Shown here: positions 42,341 to 52,241 of the stretch, one piece after another
How the letters are laid out: every line of letters begins with the position of its first letter
Numbering within the stretch: the first letter of the stretch is position 1
Assembly: GCF_023101685.1 (NCBI RefSeq)
Contig: NZ_CP082164.1
Coordinates: forward strand, 1,736,001 to 1,800,000
Direction: 5' to 3'
Origin: Bradyrhizobium sp. 186
Lineage (GTDB): Bacteria; Pseudomonadota; Alphaproteobacteria; Rhizobiales; Xanthobacteraceae
Length of the DNA: 64,000 bases
The notes under the pieces: generated by a model
Seen by the model: the letters and a program-made list of their open reading frames with translations, nothing else
Databases searched by the model: none
What the model was told of the DNA's origin: nothing
Program-made: the position numbers and the translations under genes

Positions 42341-43999
42341 CTAAGGATGGCAATACGCCCGCACCTCTTCGGGATTCTGTTCCAGATTATCGAGCCAGCC
42401 CGGATCGAGTTTGGGCACCGAAGAGAACAGAAGCCGCGTATAAGGGTGCTGCGGTGCCGCCAATTCGGTCGACGTGATCTGCTCGACCTTCTGACCGCGG
42501 TACATCACGACGACCTCGTCGCAGATCGCCTCGACGACGGACAGGTCATGGCTGATGAAAACATAGGAAATGCCGAGCTCGCGCTGCAACTCCTTCAGCA
42601 ACTCGACCACCGCAGCTGCCACGACCGTGTCGAGAGCTGACGTGATTTCGTCGCACAAGATGAGCGTCGGTTCGGCAGCAAGCGCTCGAGCAAAATTCAC
42701 CCGCTGTTTCTGGCCGCCCGAAAGTTCTCCCGGCAATCGATGGCGCACGGACTTGGGGAGACGGACCAGGTCGAGAAGTTCGCCGACGCGCGCATCGCGC
42801 GCCTTGCCCCGCATGCCGTGGTAGAAGGTGAGGGGACGCCTCAGGATGTCCTCCACCGACTTCGCCGGGTTGAGTGCGGTGTCGGCATGCTGGAACACGA
42901 TTTGAATCTGGCGGAGTTCGTTGCGGGTACGGTTGCGGCCGGTCTTCCCCAATTCGCGGCCGTTGAAGATGATGTCGCCGGCATGAGCGGGCAGGATCCC
43001 GGCGATCGCCCGGGCAAGCGTTGACTTGCCGCAGCCGGACTCGCCGATGATGCCGAGATTTCGCCCCCGATCCAGCCTGAGGCTGACCGCCTGGACGGCA
43101 TTGATCAGCGGTTGTCCATCGCGCGAGCGAGGGCCATAGCCGACTGACAGATTGTCGATTTGAAGCAAGGGGCGTTTCGTCGTGCCTTCGTCAGGTCCCC
43201 GTTGTTGCGCCTTCGGCCTGAACGCGGCCAGCAGTTCTCTTGTATAGGGATGCTGGGCCTTATCGAGGATGTTTTGGGTCGTCCCCGTTTCCTGGACCGC
43301 GCCGTCCCTGAGCACGACGATCCTGTCGGCGATCTGGGCGACCACCGCCAGATCGTGCGAGACGTAGACCCCGGCGATATTGTGCTGCGCTGTGACAGCT
43401 TTGAAGGCCCGCAGCACCTCAACCTGGGTCGTGACATCGAGTGCCGTGGTGGGCTCGTCGAAGATGACGACCTTCGGCTGGCCGATCAGAGCCATTGCGG
43501 CGGCAAGGCGCTGCAACTGACCGCCCGAGACCTGGTGCGGATAGCGGTTGCCGATCGTTTCCGGGTCCGGCAATGACAGCGCCTTGAACAGTGAAAGCGC
43601 TTTTCCTTGCGCCTCGGCAGGCGACATGAGCCTGTGGATCCGCGCCACCTCGACAACTTGATCCATGATGGTGAGTGCGGGGTTGAAGGCGGCGGCAGCG
43701 CTCTGTGGCACGTAGGCGACGCTCGTCCCGCGAATAGCGGCGCGTTCCGCCTCCGAAAGCCTCACCATGTCAACACCCGCCACCCGCACCTCGCCTCCGG
43801 TGATTGCGCAGCCTTGCCGGGCGTAGCCCATGAGCGTCATGGCAATGGTCGTCTTGCCCGAGCCGCTTTCGCCGATAAGGGCGACGATATCGCCTTCGGC
43901 GATGTCGAGGCTGACACCCTTGATGATCTCGACCCGCCTGCCCGCGTCGGTCGTTGCCTCAACCCTGAGATTGCGGATCTCGACGAAGTTTCCGGTCAT
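42341..43999 (-). CDS. Peptide-type ABC transporter ATPase, fused double domain, second system
   Basis: 552 residues from ATG 43999, which overlaps the permease stop by four bases (ATGA); the longer frame upstream is shadow. Two Walker A loops (GESGSGKTTIA near residue 39 and GESGCGKSTLA), two signatures (VSGGQLQRLA, LSGGQKQRVN) and Walker B VVIFDEPTTALDV and LILCDEITSALDT are present. The second Walker B has Glu-Ile in place of Glu-Pro, a small variation. Domain one keeps the HPYTRELLAAF tail. It powers uptake through the two permeases upstream. Confidence 0.94.
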   Translation of the reverse strand: MTGNFVEIRNLRVEATTDAGRRVEIIKGVSLDIAEGDIVALIGESGSGKTTIAMTLMGYARQGCAITGGEVRVAGVDMVRLSEAERAAIRGTSVAYVPQSAAAAFNPALTIMDQVVEVARIHRLMSPAEAQGKALSLFKALSLPDPETIGNRYPHQVSGGQLQRLAAAMALIGQPKVVIFDEPTTALDVTTQVEVLRAFKAVTAQHNIAGVYVSHDLAVVAQIADRIVVLRDGAVQETGTTQNILDKAQHPYTRELLAAFRPKAQQRGPDEGTTKRPLLQIDNLSVGYGPRSRDGQPLINAVQAVSLRLDRGRNLGIIGESGCGKSTLARAIAGILPAHAGDIIFNGRELGKTGRNRTRNELRQIQIVFQHADTALNPAKSVEDILRRPLTFYHGMRGKARDARVGELLDLVRLPKSVRHRLPGELSGGQKQRVNFARALAAEPTLILCDEITSALDTVVAAAVVELLKELQRELGISYVFISHDLSVVEAICDEVVVMYRGQKVEQITSTELAAPQHPYTRLLFSSVPKLDPGWLDNLEQNPEEVRAYCHP

Positions 44000-44850
44000 T
44001 CGGCGCTCCGGTCGCGGATCTTGCTCGGCAGGTTGTCGATCAGAAGATTGACGCTGATGGTGAGACTCGCGATGGCGAGTGAAGGGAAGATCACTGCCGG
44101 TGCGCCAAAGGGCAGGCCGGCAATGTTCTCGCGAACCAGCGCTCCCCAGTCGGCGTAGGGCGGTTGCACGCCGAGCCCGAGAAACGACAGGCCGGAGAGC
44201 AGCAGCACGATGAAGACGAAGCGCAGGCCGAGATCGGCAAGCACGGGACCACGAATATTGGGAAGGATCTCTGAGGCGATGAGATAGGGCAGGCGTTCGC
44301 CCCGAATGCGGGCGACCACCATAAAGTCCATCGTGTTGACATTGAGAGCGAGCGCGCGGGCGAAGCGATAGGCGCCCGGAGTGTAGATCACCGACAGCGT
44401 CGCAATCAGCGCTGGGATCGACGAACCGACCGCGGCGACCACGACGAGGCCGAACAGCTTGCTGGGAATCGAGTTGAGCGCATCGAGAAACCGGCTCAGC
44501 ACGGTGTCGAGCCACCCTCCGGCAACCGCCGCAGTCATGCCGAGCGCGACGCCGCTGAAGCAGGCGATGGAGACGGCGGCGAGCGAGATGCCCAGCGTGT
44601 AGCGCGCGCCCATCAGAATGCGCGAAAAGATATCCCGGCCAAGATAGTCGGAACCGAACCACAGATCCCAGCTTACAGGTCCGAAATAATCGGCGTCGAC
44701 GATCTCGCCGACGGAATGCGGGATAATGTGCGGAGCGAAAAGAGCGACGCCGGCCCAGAGAAGGATGATGCCCAGCGCAGACAGGCCTACGAGATTGAAG
44801 CGATAGCCCAGCCGCATGCCAAGCCGTCCTGGCGAAGCCGGATACGTCAT
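43996..44850 (-). CDS. Peptide-type ABC transporter permease (DppC-like), second system
   Basis: 284 residues from ATG 44850 (GAGGC upstream), overlapping the previous permease by four bases. The first membrane span starts near residue 17; FGSDYLGRDIFSRILMGARY is the DppC motif, and the EAA region is around VVARIRGERLPYLIASEILP. It forms the pore with the DppB-like partner. The tight overlaps show one operon of binding protein, two permeases and ATPase. Confidence 0.93.
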   Translation of the reverse strand: MTYPASPGRLGMRLGYRFNLVGLSALGIILLWAGVALFAPHIIPHSVGEIVDADYFGPVSWDLWFGSDYLGRDIFSRILMGARYTLGISLAAVSIACFSGVALGMTAAVAGGWLDTVLSRFLDALNSIPSKLFGLVVVAAVGSSIPALIATLSVIYTPGAYRFARALALNVNTMDFMVVARIRGERLPYLIASEILPNIRGPVLADLGLRFVFIVLLLSGLSFLGLGVQPPYADWGALVRENIAGLPFGAPAVIFPSLAIASLTISVNLLIDNLPSKIRDRSAE

Positions 44851-45797
44851 CGGAGCCTCGGATTGGACAGGACGGCAATAATGTCGGCAGCCGTGATCAG
44901 TGTCAGATAACCCAGGCAGAAGATCATCGCGCATGTCTGGATCAGCGGCAGGTCGCGGGTCGAAACAGCGTCGACCATCAGCTTTGCGACACCGGGATAG
45001 TTGAAGATGGTCTCCACGATGATCACACCGCCGAGCAGATAGGACAGCGAAAGCGCGACCGCATTGACGATGGGGCCGAGCGCGTTGGGCAGTGCATGTC
45101 TCAGCACGAGCCGGGGGCGCGAGGCGCCCTTGAGCAGAGCCATCTCGACATAGGGCGTGTTCAATGTCTCGACCACGGCGGCGCGGGTCATGCGGATCAT
45201 CTGCGCCGAAACGCCGAATGTGAGCGTCATGACCGGCATGGCGTAGATCCGCACCAGGTCATAGAACGACTTGATCTCGTTGGTGAGGGACAGGGCTGGT
45301 AGCCATTTGAGATAGACTGCGAAGAGCAGCACCGCGAGCGTCGCGATCATGAACTCCGGCACCGAGATGATGCCGATGGTCCCGATGGTCACGATGCGAT
45401 CGTACAGCGTGCCGCGCCACATCGCAGAGGTGATACCAAGCGTCAGCGCGAGCGGCACGGCAATCGAGGCGGTCAATCCAGCGAGCTTCATCGTATTGAC
45501 AAACCGTCCGCGTATCAGAGTGGCGATCGGGACATTGTTCGCATAGGACGTGCCGAAATCGCCCTGAAAGAGGCCGGCCATCCATCTCAGGAATCGCATG
45601 ATCGCGGGATCGTTGAGATGCATCGCCTTGCGCAGGCCCTCGACGGCTTCCGGCGTCGCGGACTGCCCGAGCAGGATCGTAGCTGTATCGCCGGGAAGGA
45701 GCGCGGTCGCAAAGAAGACGGCGAAGGAAACTATCACGAGCGTGATCAAGGCGATGAGAAGCCGCCTCACCACAAGCGACGAAACTTGTCTTCTCAC
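44847..45797 (-). CDS. Peptide-type ABC transporter permease (DppB-like), second system
   Basis: 316 residues from GTG 45797. The first span (LLIALITLVIVSFAVFFATA) is followed by LLPGDTATILLGQSATPEAV, the DppB pattern; the EAA loop includes VEMALLKGASRPRLVLRHAL. It starts 86 bases after the binding protein and overlaps the next permease. Confidence 0.93.
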   Translation of the reverse strand: MRRQVSSLVVRRLLIALITLVIVSFAVFFATALLPGDTATILLGQSATPEAVEGLRKAMHLNDPAIMRFLRWMAGLFQGDFGTSYANNVPIATLIRGRFVNTMKLAGLTASIAVPLALTLGITSAMWRGTLYDRIVTIGTIGIISVPEFMIATLAVLLFAVYLKWLPALSLTNEIKSFYDLVRIYAMPVMTLTFGVSAQMIRMTRAAVVETLNTPYVEMALLKGASRPRLVLRHALPNALGPIVNAVALSLSYLLGGVIIVETIFNYPGVAKLMVDAVSTRDLPLIQTCAMIFCLGYLTLITAADIIAVLSNPRLR

Positions 45798-45882
45798 ATT
45801 CGCGCTCCCGCACCACGCCGGTCATTTTCTTCAGCCCCGGTTCCCATGGCCGGATCCGGAGCCGTGACCTCGCCGACGCCGA

Positions 45883-47490
45883 TCAGGCGGTAAGCCAGAC
45901 GTACTCAGCGAAAGCGTAGCCCATCATGCCGCCGAGCGGGTTGGGCTCCAGTCCCTTCAGCTTAGCAGTGATGGCATCGATGTTGGAGATGTAGGCCGGA
46001 ATGATGGTGCCGGCTTGTTCCGATACCAGGACCTGCATCTCATTGTACATCTCGCGACGCTTGGCCTGATCGAGCAAGCCGCGGGCTTCAAGCAGCATCT
46101 TGTCAAATTTTTCCGAGTTGAAACGGCTCTCGTTCCATGGCGCATCCGACTTGTAGAGCAGGGAGAACAGGATGTCGGGCGTCGGACGCGGGTTAATATT
46201 GCCGAAATGGATCGGCGCCTTCAGCCAGTAGTTGCTCCAGTAGCCGTCGGAGGGCACGCGCTTCATATCGAGCTTCATTCCGATCTGCGCAGCCGTGGCC
46301 TGGATGATCATGGCCATGTCGATCGCCGAACCAGGCGCCTCGGAGGTGATAACCTCAATGGTCTGACCGAGTACGCCGGCCTTCTGGAAATGGAATTTGG
46401 CTTTGTCGGGATCGAACGATTTGGGCTTGAGGGCCGCGTTGTGGTAGACGTTAGCGGGCGATACGGGTTGGTCATTGCCGACGACACCGAAGCCGCGCAG
46501 GGCCGATTTGACGATCTGCTCGCGGTTAACCACGTATTTCATGCCCTCCCCGAAATCCCGGTTGTTACCGGGTGCCATATCCATGCGTATATTCAGGTCG
46601 GTGTAGGTGCCCGACGTGGTCGTGGACAGTGCGAAGCCATTCTGGCCTTCGAGGAGGCGCACCGATCGCGGGTTGATCGAGGCAGCGAGATGAATATCGC
46701 CGGACAGCAGAGCATTGATCCGGGCGTTTTCATCGGGGATGGCGAAGAACTCGAATGAATCGACGTTCGGGCCGCCTTTGAAATAGTTCGGATTCCGCAC
46801 GCCGACCGAGCGCTCGCCGGGGGTGAACTGCTTGCACTTGAAGGCGCCGGTCCCGTTGCCCGAGGAGAAATCGGTCGTTCCGTCGGCCACGATCATGAAG
46901 TGATGCATCGACAGGATCGTCGGCAGATCAGCGTTGGGGCTCGCCAGCGTGACCTCGACGGTGTTCTTGTCCACGGCCTTGAAGTCGGTCATCTGGGATG
47001 CGATCGCCGCGACCTTCGATCCGGTCGCCTTGTCCAGATGGCGCTTCAGCGAAAAGATGACATCGTCGGCGCTGAGGTCCTTGCCGTTGTGGAAGGTGAC
47101 GCCCTTTTTCAGCTTGATCGTCCAGGTCTTGGCATCGCCACTTTCGATCGACTCGGCGAGCTCCATCTGGGGCACACCTGCCTGGTCGAGAAATGTCAGG
47201 CGGTTGTATAAGGAGCAGCAACGCACATAGTCGGTCGAGAGCGAGGCTTTGGCCGGGTCGAGCGTGTCGGCGGTCGAGGAGGACCAGGCCGCCGCTTTCA
47301 TGGCGCCGCCCTTCACCGGCGTCGCCGCCACCGCTTCCGACGCGCGGCCGAAGACCGCGTTGGCGGCAGCCAAAGCCACACCATTGGCGAGCATCAACTT
47401 CAGAAGGTCGCGGCGCGAAGCTCCGCGACGAATAGCGCTCTCGACCATGGCATCGTCTGAACAAGACCAGTTCGTCGTCGTGTCGCTCAT
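45883..47490 (-). CDS. Peptide-type ABC transporter substrate-binding protein, second system
   Basis: 535 residues. A long N-terminal region precedes a twin-arginine motif (ASRRDLLKLMLANGVALAAA), so export may be by Tat. The family 5 fold shows as AKASLSTDYVRCCSLYNRLT, LKKGVTFHNGKDLSADDVIF and NGTGAFKCKQFTPGE. It differs from the binding protein at 19.4 kb by length and sequence, so the substrates differ. Next to amine oxidases and a (broken) aminotransferase, an amino-acid derivative or small peptide is likely. Confidence 0.92.
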   Translation of the reverse strand: MSDTTTNWSCSDDAMVESAIRRGASRRDLLKLMLANGVALAAANAVFGRASEAVAATPVKGGAMKAAAWSSSTADTLDPAKASLSTDYVRCCSLYNRLTFLDQAGVPQMELAESIESGDAKTWTIKLKKGVTFHNGKDLSADDVIFSLKRHLDKATGSKVAAIASQMTDFKAVDKNTVEVTLASPNADLPTILSMHHFMIVADGTTDFSSGNGTGAFKCKQFTPGERSVGVRNPNYFKGGPNVDSFEFFAIPDENARINALLSGDIHLAASINPRSVRLLEGQNGFALSTTTSGTYTDLNIRMDMAPGNNRDFGEGMKYVVNREQIVKSALRGFGVVGNDQPVSPANVYHNAALKPKSFDPDKAKFHFQKAGVLGQTIEVITSEAPGSAIDMAMIIQATAAQIGMKLDMKRVPSDGYWSNYWLKAPIHFGNINPRPTPDILFSLLYKSDAPWNESRFNSEKFDKMLLEARGLLDQAKRREMYNEMQVLVSEQAGTIIPAYISNIDAITAKLKGLEPNPLGGMMGYAFAEYVWLTA

Positions 47491-47761
47491 GTTAATCCCT
47501 CGTCGCTGGAAGGCTACGGCTCATGTTGCGGTGAGCGGCAGATTGTTCTGTCGCGCAATTGTGGTGGACGCCGGCGTGGTCCCGTCAAAACGACCATGCC
47601 GCGTCTCCACTCAGGACTGCATTCTTTCCCGCGATCGAAGTCTCGCAGGATAGTCCCGCGGCTTCGGTCGAAAAAACCGTGGGCCGCGGCACAAAATTGC
47701 GAAGATGCCTCGGTTTCTAGTATTTCGAACCTGCTTGCAGCCGACTCATTGTGCATGCCTA
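47491..47761. other. Promoter-side gap upstream of the second transporter
   Basis: About 270 bases between the binding-protein start and the end of the broken aminotransferase. It is A/T-richer near 47690-47770. No gene is supported; it probably carries the transporter promoter. Confidence 0.45.
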
Positions 47762-49137
47762 TTAATATTGCAGCGCGGCGCGAACTTCGGCATCGGCCAG
47801 CGTATCGTCGAGCGTTCTGGCGGTGCGCTCGATGATCGCTTCGATATCGGACTCGGAGCAGCAGAGCGGCGGGGCATAGCCCAACACGCCGGTCGGGAAA
47901 GCGCGGATGACAAGGCCGTACTTCCAGGCGCGCTCGAAGATGCGCTTTGCTGGTTCGGCCGTGGCGGGAAGCGGTGTCTTGCGTTCTTTGTCGGTAACAA
48001 GTTCGATGGCGGCCAGCATGCCACGGCCGCGCACGTCCCCGACGAGGGGGTGATCCTTGAGCGATCGCAGGCCGGCCATCAGCCGTGCACCCGCCTTCGC
48101 GCCATTTGCAAGCAAGCCGTTTTCGTAGAGACACAGCACTTCCAGAGCCACCGCGGCACTGACCGGATGCGCGGAGTAGGTGTAACCATGGCCAACGGCG
48201 CTTGAGCCCGCGGCATCGGCGATCGTGTCGTAGACATGATCCGACAAAAAGACCGCGCCCATTGGTACGTATCCAGAGGTCAATCCCTTGGCGACGGTCA
48301 TGAGATCCGGAACGATGTCGTCCTCGCTGCACGCGAAGAGCGGCCCGGTCCTGCCGAACCCGGTAATGACCTCGTCTGCCACGAAGAGGATGCCGTGCGC
48401 CTGGCACCGCGCGCGCATCGCTTTCATCTAGCCCTTGGGCGGCACCAGCACGCCGCCTGACCCCTGGATCGGCTCGGCATAGAATGCGGCGACGCGTTGC
48501 GGGCCGCCGATCTCCTCGATTTTCGCATCGAGCGCTGCCAGCGAGGCTGCGATGATGGCATCCCCGTCCTCTCCGGCCGGATTGCGATAGACATAGTGCG
48601 AGGGGATCGTGTGCTGCCAGCTGAGCGGCACGCCGAACCCGGCGTGGAAGGCGGGCAGGGCTGTCAGCCCGGCGCCAACGGTCGACAATCCGTGATACCC
48701 CTGTTCGACCGAGATGAAATGCTCGCGCTGCGGCTCGCACCTGGCGTGTCCAGTAGTAACGGATGAAGCGCACGGTGCTGTCGACTGCATCCGAGCCACC
48801 GAGCGTGAAGTAGACGTGGTTCAGGAGCTCGCTGCGCCAGCTCTGCCGCAAGCCGGATCGCCGATTCCGAGCCGAGGCTGAAGTAGCCTGTTGCATAGGG
48901 AAGCTCCTGCATCTGCGTGGCAGCAGCTGCAACGATGCTCTCGTGCCCATAGCCGGCATTGACGCAACAGAGCCCGGCAAAGCCGTCGACGAGTTGATGT
49001 CCGGAAGCATCCGTCACCGTCGCTCCCTTGGCCGACTTCAGTACCGTGACGCCGGCGCTCTCGTGACCCCGATAGGATGCGGCCGGGTGGACGAGATGTG
49101 CCCGATCGAGCTCGATGAGCGAATTGCTGAGCATCAA
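47762..49137 (-). pseudogene. Class III aminotransferase broken by two frameshifts and an amber stop
   Basis: ATG 49137 opens the usual omega-transaminase N-terminus, with GFAGLCCVNAGYGHESIVAA. Near 48835 the frame moves by one (LLNHVYFTLGGSDAVDSTVR continues), near 48750 it moves again (CEPQREHFISVEQGYHGLST), and at 48428-48430 TAG replaces an expected Tyr or similar codon between LVPPKG and MKAMRARC. Then ILFVADEVITGFGRTGPLFA and the PLP-lysine segment TVAKGLTSGYVPMGAV continue intact to 47762. A complete gene would be about 458 residues. It would have moved an amino group from a diamine, beta-alanine or similar to pyruvate. It follows the GNAT gene by 9 bases. Confidence 0.88.
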
Positions 49138-49146
49138 AGTCTCCGC

Positions 49147-49989
49147 TTATCCGAAAGCCTGGTTGGCGAGGGCGAAAGTGGTAAATGGCGCGCAGGTGGA
49201 TCGCGCAACGACAGGGCGCTGCATGGCAATGCCCTCGTCCACCCGGACGAGTCCTTTGTCTGTGAGCCAGGCGCCCAATTGAGAGGCCTCGGCAGTATCC
49301 ACGCGAACGAAGCGTCCTTCCCGCCCAGCCATGAAATAGGCGAGCAGAGCCTTCCCATCGTCCGCGTTCGCGGCCACGACGGGACCGATCACCTCGCCTC
49401 TGCCGAATCCTCGTAGCGCCGCAAATCCAGTAAGCCCCTGGCCATAACAGAGCACAGCGAGTTGGCCGACCTTCGCAAGCGCACGAAGCAGATCTCTCCG
49501 GTCTGCGCCGTACGCGCTTCTGTCGAGCTCGAGGATCCCGAAGATATCACGCGACTCGGCCGGCCGGACTTTGGTGGGCGGGGCGATATGCAGGACCTGT
49601 CCTTGATGCTGGACGATCGTTCCGGCCCGGCAAAAGCCGAGCTTTTGATAGAGTGGCATGCCCTCGCCGGTTGCAACGAGCTTGAGCGCGCGCGAGCCCG
49701 CCAGCGCGATGACTGCCTTCATGAGCTGACGACCCAATCCGCGCCCGCGGGCGGCTTCATCGACGATGACCATGTTGATAGTTGCGACATCCCTCTTGTA
49801 GGGCGTCATCAGAACGGTCCCGAGCACGGTTGAAGCATTCGCCTCCATTGCGACGAATCCCGCGCTCAGATCGAGTGCCATTTGCCAGTCCTCGAGGCGG
49901 TGCGGCCAGCCGGCTTGACGCGAAAGGCGCAACGCACCTTCGAGATGTTCGGAGCGGAAGGTGCTGAGCGATATTGTGCTCGAGATCAT
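49147..49989 (-). CDS. Two-domain GNAT N-acetyltransferase, paralogue 1
   Basis: 280 residues from ATG 49989 (AGGAAAA upstream); the longer frame from 50151 is unlikely. The first GNAT domain (to about 140) holds the acetyl-CoA loop RGRGLGRQLMKAV and LYQKLGF. The second half (AALRGFGRGEVIGPVVAANA through LANQAFG) resembles the C-terminal domain of the paralogue at 55.3 kb. It would acetylate an amine. It precedes and probably was co-transcribed with the aminotransferase, and is divergent from the HAD-DAO pair. Confidence 0.88.
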   Translation of the reverse strand: MISSTISLSTFRSEHLEGALRLSRQAGWPHRLEDWQMALDLSAGFVAMEANASTVLGTVLMTPYKRDVATINMVIVDEAARGRGLGRQLMKAVIALAGSRALKLVATGEGMPLYQKLGFCRAGTIVQHQGQVLHIAPPTKVRPAESRDIFGILELDRSAYGADRRDLLRALAKVGQLAVLCYGQGLTGFAALRGFGRGEVIGPVVAANADDGKALLAYFMAGREGRFVRVDTAEASQLGAWLTDKGLVRVDEGIAMQRPVVARSTCAPFTTFALANQAFG

Positions 49990-50164
49990 CGACTGGTTTT
50001 CCTGTCCGGCACCAATCTCGTATTTTGGCGATGTGCAAATCGTCTGAAGGCCGCCGCGCGAACGATATCTTCCACCGCAGCGGGCGGAAAAGCCGCATCT
50101 TATGCCGCGCTGGCGCTCTATTGTTGCGGTCCTGACATCGTGCGAGCGCACCAGGACAGGAATG

Positions 50165-50833
50165 ATGAGCCAGTTTCGTCCGAAATACGTGACTTTCGAC
50201 TGCTACGGCACGCTGACGAATTTCCAGATGGCGGAAGCGGCGCAGGATCTCTATCGCGCGCATCTTCCAGCACCGCAGATGGCTGCGCTCGTGCGGGATT
50301 TCGCGGCGTATCGGCTCGACGAAATTCTCGGCGACTGGAAACCCTATGCCGTCGTGATCCATAACGCGCTGGAGCGTGCATGCAAGCGCAATGACGTCGC
50401 CTTCAAGCCCGAGCATGCGCAGATGGTCTATGAACGCGTGCCGAGCTGGGGGCCGCATCCCGACGTTCCTGCCGGCCTTGCCAAGGTCGCCAAGGAGATT
50501 CCGCTCGTCATCCTCTCCAACGCCATGAATGCGCAACTGCCGTCCAACGTAGCCAAGCTCGGGGCGCCCTTTCACGCCGCGCTCACGGCCGAACAGGCCC
50601 AATCCTACAAGCCTCGCATGAAGGGCTTCGAGTTCATGTTCGATACGCTGGGCTGCGGGCCTGAAGACGTGGTGCACTGCTCCTCGTCCTTCCGCTATGA
50701 CCTGATGACGGCTCACGACCTCGGCATCAAGAACAAGGTGTGGGTCAATCGGGGGCACGAGCCCGCCAACCCCTATTATGGCTATGTCGAAATCAAGGAT
50801 ATCGGCGACCTGCCGGGTGTGTTCGGACTCTGA
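50165..50833 (+). CDS. HAD-superfamily hydrolase, type II haloacid-dehalogenase-like
   Basis: 222 residues; ATG 50165 gives the family-typical start MSQFRPKYVTFDCYGTLTNF, though ATG 50162 is adjacent. Asp12 is the nucleophile (DxYGTL). The second motif SNAMNAQLPS and the Lys in SYKPRMKGFEF follow, and the fourth motif region is HCSSSFRYDLM in place of the usual VAAHxWD. True 2-haloacid dehalogenases and phosphatases share this fold, so the substrate is uncertain. It lies 16 bases before a DAO oxidoreductase, with which it is likely co-expressed. Confidence 0.88.
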   Translation: MSQFRPKYVTFDCYGTLTNFQMAEAAQDLYRAHLPAPQMAALVRDFAAYRLDEILGDWKPYAVVIHNALERACKRNDVAFKPEHAQMVYERVPSWGPHPDVPAGLAKVAKEIPLVILSNAMNAQLPSNVAKLGAPFHAALTAEQAQSYKPRMKGFEFMFDTLGCGPEDVVHCSSSFRYDLMTAHDLGIKNKVWVNRGHEPANPYYGYVEIKDIGDLPGVFGL

Positions 50834-50849
50834 GTCGGCGGGATCCGCG

Positions 50850-52124
50850 GTGAAATATGTCTCCTACTGGCACGATACCGCACCACGCTTCTCCGGCGGC
50901 GCCGAAGGTCCCGTCGACGGGCACTATGACGTTGCGGTCATCGGTGGCGGCTTCACGGGCCTTGGAGCTGCGCGCCAGCTCGCCAGGGCGGGAACGAAGG
51001 TCGTTGTGCTCGAGGCGGACCGGGTAATCGGCGGCGCATCGGGCCGGAACGGCGGGCATCTCAACAATGGTCTGGCCCACAGCTATCTCGCCGCCAAGGC
51101 GGAATTAGGCAAGGAGCGCGCCGTCGCGCTTTACCGCGCGCTCGACACCTCGATCGACACGCTCGAGGCGTTGATTGCGGAGGAGCGCATCGCGTGTGAT
51201 TTCCGCCGCGCCGGCAAGCTGAAGCTCGCCTCCAAGCCGAAGCATTTCGATGCCATCGCGCGGAATTTCGAAGCGGTCCATCGCGAGGTTGATCCGGACA
51301 CAGCATTGCTGTCCGCCCGGGATCTCGGCGCGGAAATCGGCTCGCCCTTCTTTGGCGCGATGCTCTCGAAGAAGAGCGCGATGATGCATATGGGGCGCTA
51401 TGGCGTCGGACTGGCCGAGGCGGCCAAGCGTCGCGGCGCGACCATCTTCGAGAACGCGCCGGTCACCGCGCAGGCGCGGGAAGGATCGCGCCACCGCCTG
51501 ACGACGTCCCGCGGCAGCGTCACCGCGGAGCAGGTCGTGCTGGCGACGGGCGCCTACACCATGCCGAATTTCGGCTATTTCCGTCGGCGCATTATCGCCG
51601 TCGGCAGCTTCATCATCGCGACCCGTCCGCTGGACGTGGCCGAAATCGCGAAGACCATGCCGGGCAACCGCACTTGCGTCACTTCGATGAACGTTGGTAA
51701 TTATTTTCGGCTGGCACCCGACAATCGCCTGATCTTTGGCGGACGTGCACGCTTCTCGGCGACATCAGATCAGCGTTCGGACGCAAAGAGCGGCGCAGTG
51801 CTCGTTGACGGTCTCGCGCGAATTTTCCCGCAACTTGCCAGCATACCGATCGACTATTGCTGGGGCGGGCTCGTCGACATGACCAGCGATCGCTTTCCAC
51901 GCGCCGGCTATCAGGACGGGCTATGGTATGCGATGGGCTATTCCGGCCATGGCGCGCAGCTGTCGACCCATCTCGGCATGACGATCGCCGATGCGATGCT
52001 TGGACGCGAAGACCGGAATCCGATGAAGGGCCTCGACTGGCCCGCGGTGCCCGGTCATTTCGGCAAGCCTTGGTTCCTGCCGCTGGTGGGAATGTACTAC
52101 AAGATGCTTGATCGCATTCAGTAG
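50850..52124 (+). CDS. FAD-dependent amine oxidoreductase (DAO family), copy 2
   Basis: 424 residues from GTG 50850 (GGCGGGAT upstream); the longer frame overlaps the HAD gene. The FAD loop YDVAVIGGGFTGLGAARQLA is near residue 25, then GGASGRNGGHLNNGLAHSYL, the pattern of gamma-glutamylputrescine oxidases and related PuuB-like enzymes. The C-terminus has YCWGGLVDMTSDRFPRAGYQ and AMGYSGHGAQLSTHLG. It should oxidise a primary or secondary amine to an aldehyde and ammonia or amine. The product fits the semialdehyde dehydrogenase downstream. Confidence 0.9.
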   Translation: MKYVSYWHDTAPRFSGGAEGPVDGHYDVAVIGGGFTGLGAARQLARAGTKVVVLEADRVIGGASGRNGGHLNNGLAHSYLAAKAELGKERAVALYRALDTSIDTLEALIAEERIACDFRRAGKLKLASKPKHFDAIARNFEAVHREVDPDTALLSARDLGAEIGSPFFGAMLSKKSAMMHMGRYGVGLAEAAKRRGATIFENAPVTAQAREGSRHRLTTSRGSVTAEQVVLATGAYTMPNFGYFRRRIIAVGSFIIATRPLDVAEIAKTMPGNRTCVTSMNVGNYFRLAPDNRLIFGGRARFSATSDQRSDAKSGAVLVDGLARIFPQLASIPIDYCWGGLVDMTSDRFPRAGYQDGLWYAMGYSGHGAQLSTHLGMTIADAMLGREDRNPMKGLDWPAVPGHFGKPWFLPLVGMYYKMLDRIQ

Positions 52125-52241
52125 CCTGGCGGGGACAAATGCGCGCCCGCGCTTGCAGAACATCGAGGGCCGATCTGTCTTGAGCGTTTGCCCGGATACC
52201 GGAGAGGGCGCGGACGTGCGCCTTCTCCGCTCCGTGGCCGC

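Noticed and set aside
47514..49010. A single 498-residue minus-strand frame across the broken aminotransferase
   Set aside because: Only a short piece (HVYFTLGGSDAVDS) is true aminotransferase sequence; the rest is Arg-rich out-of-frame reading. It was used only to trace the frameshifts.
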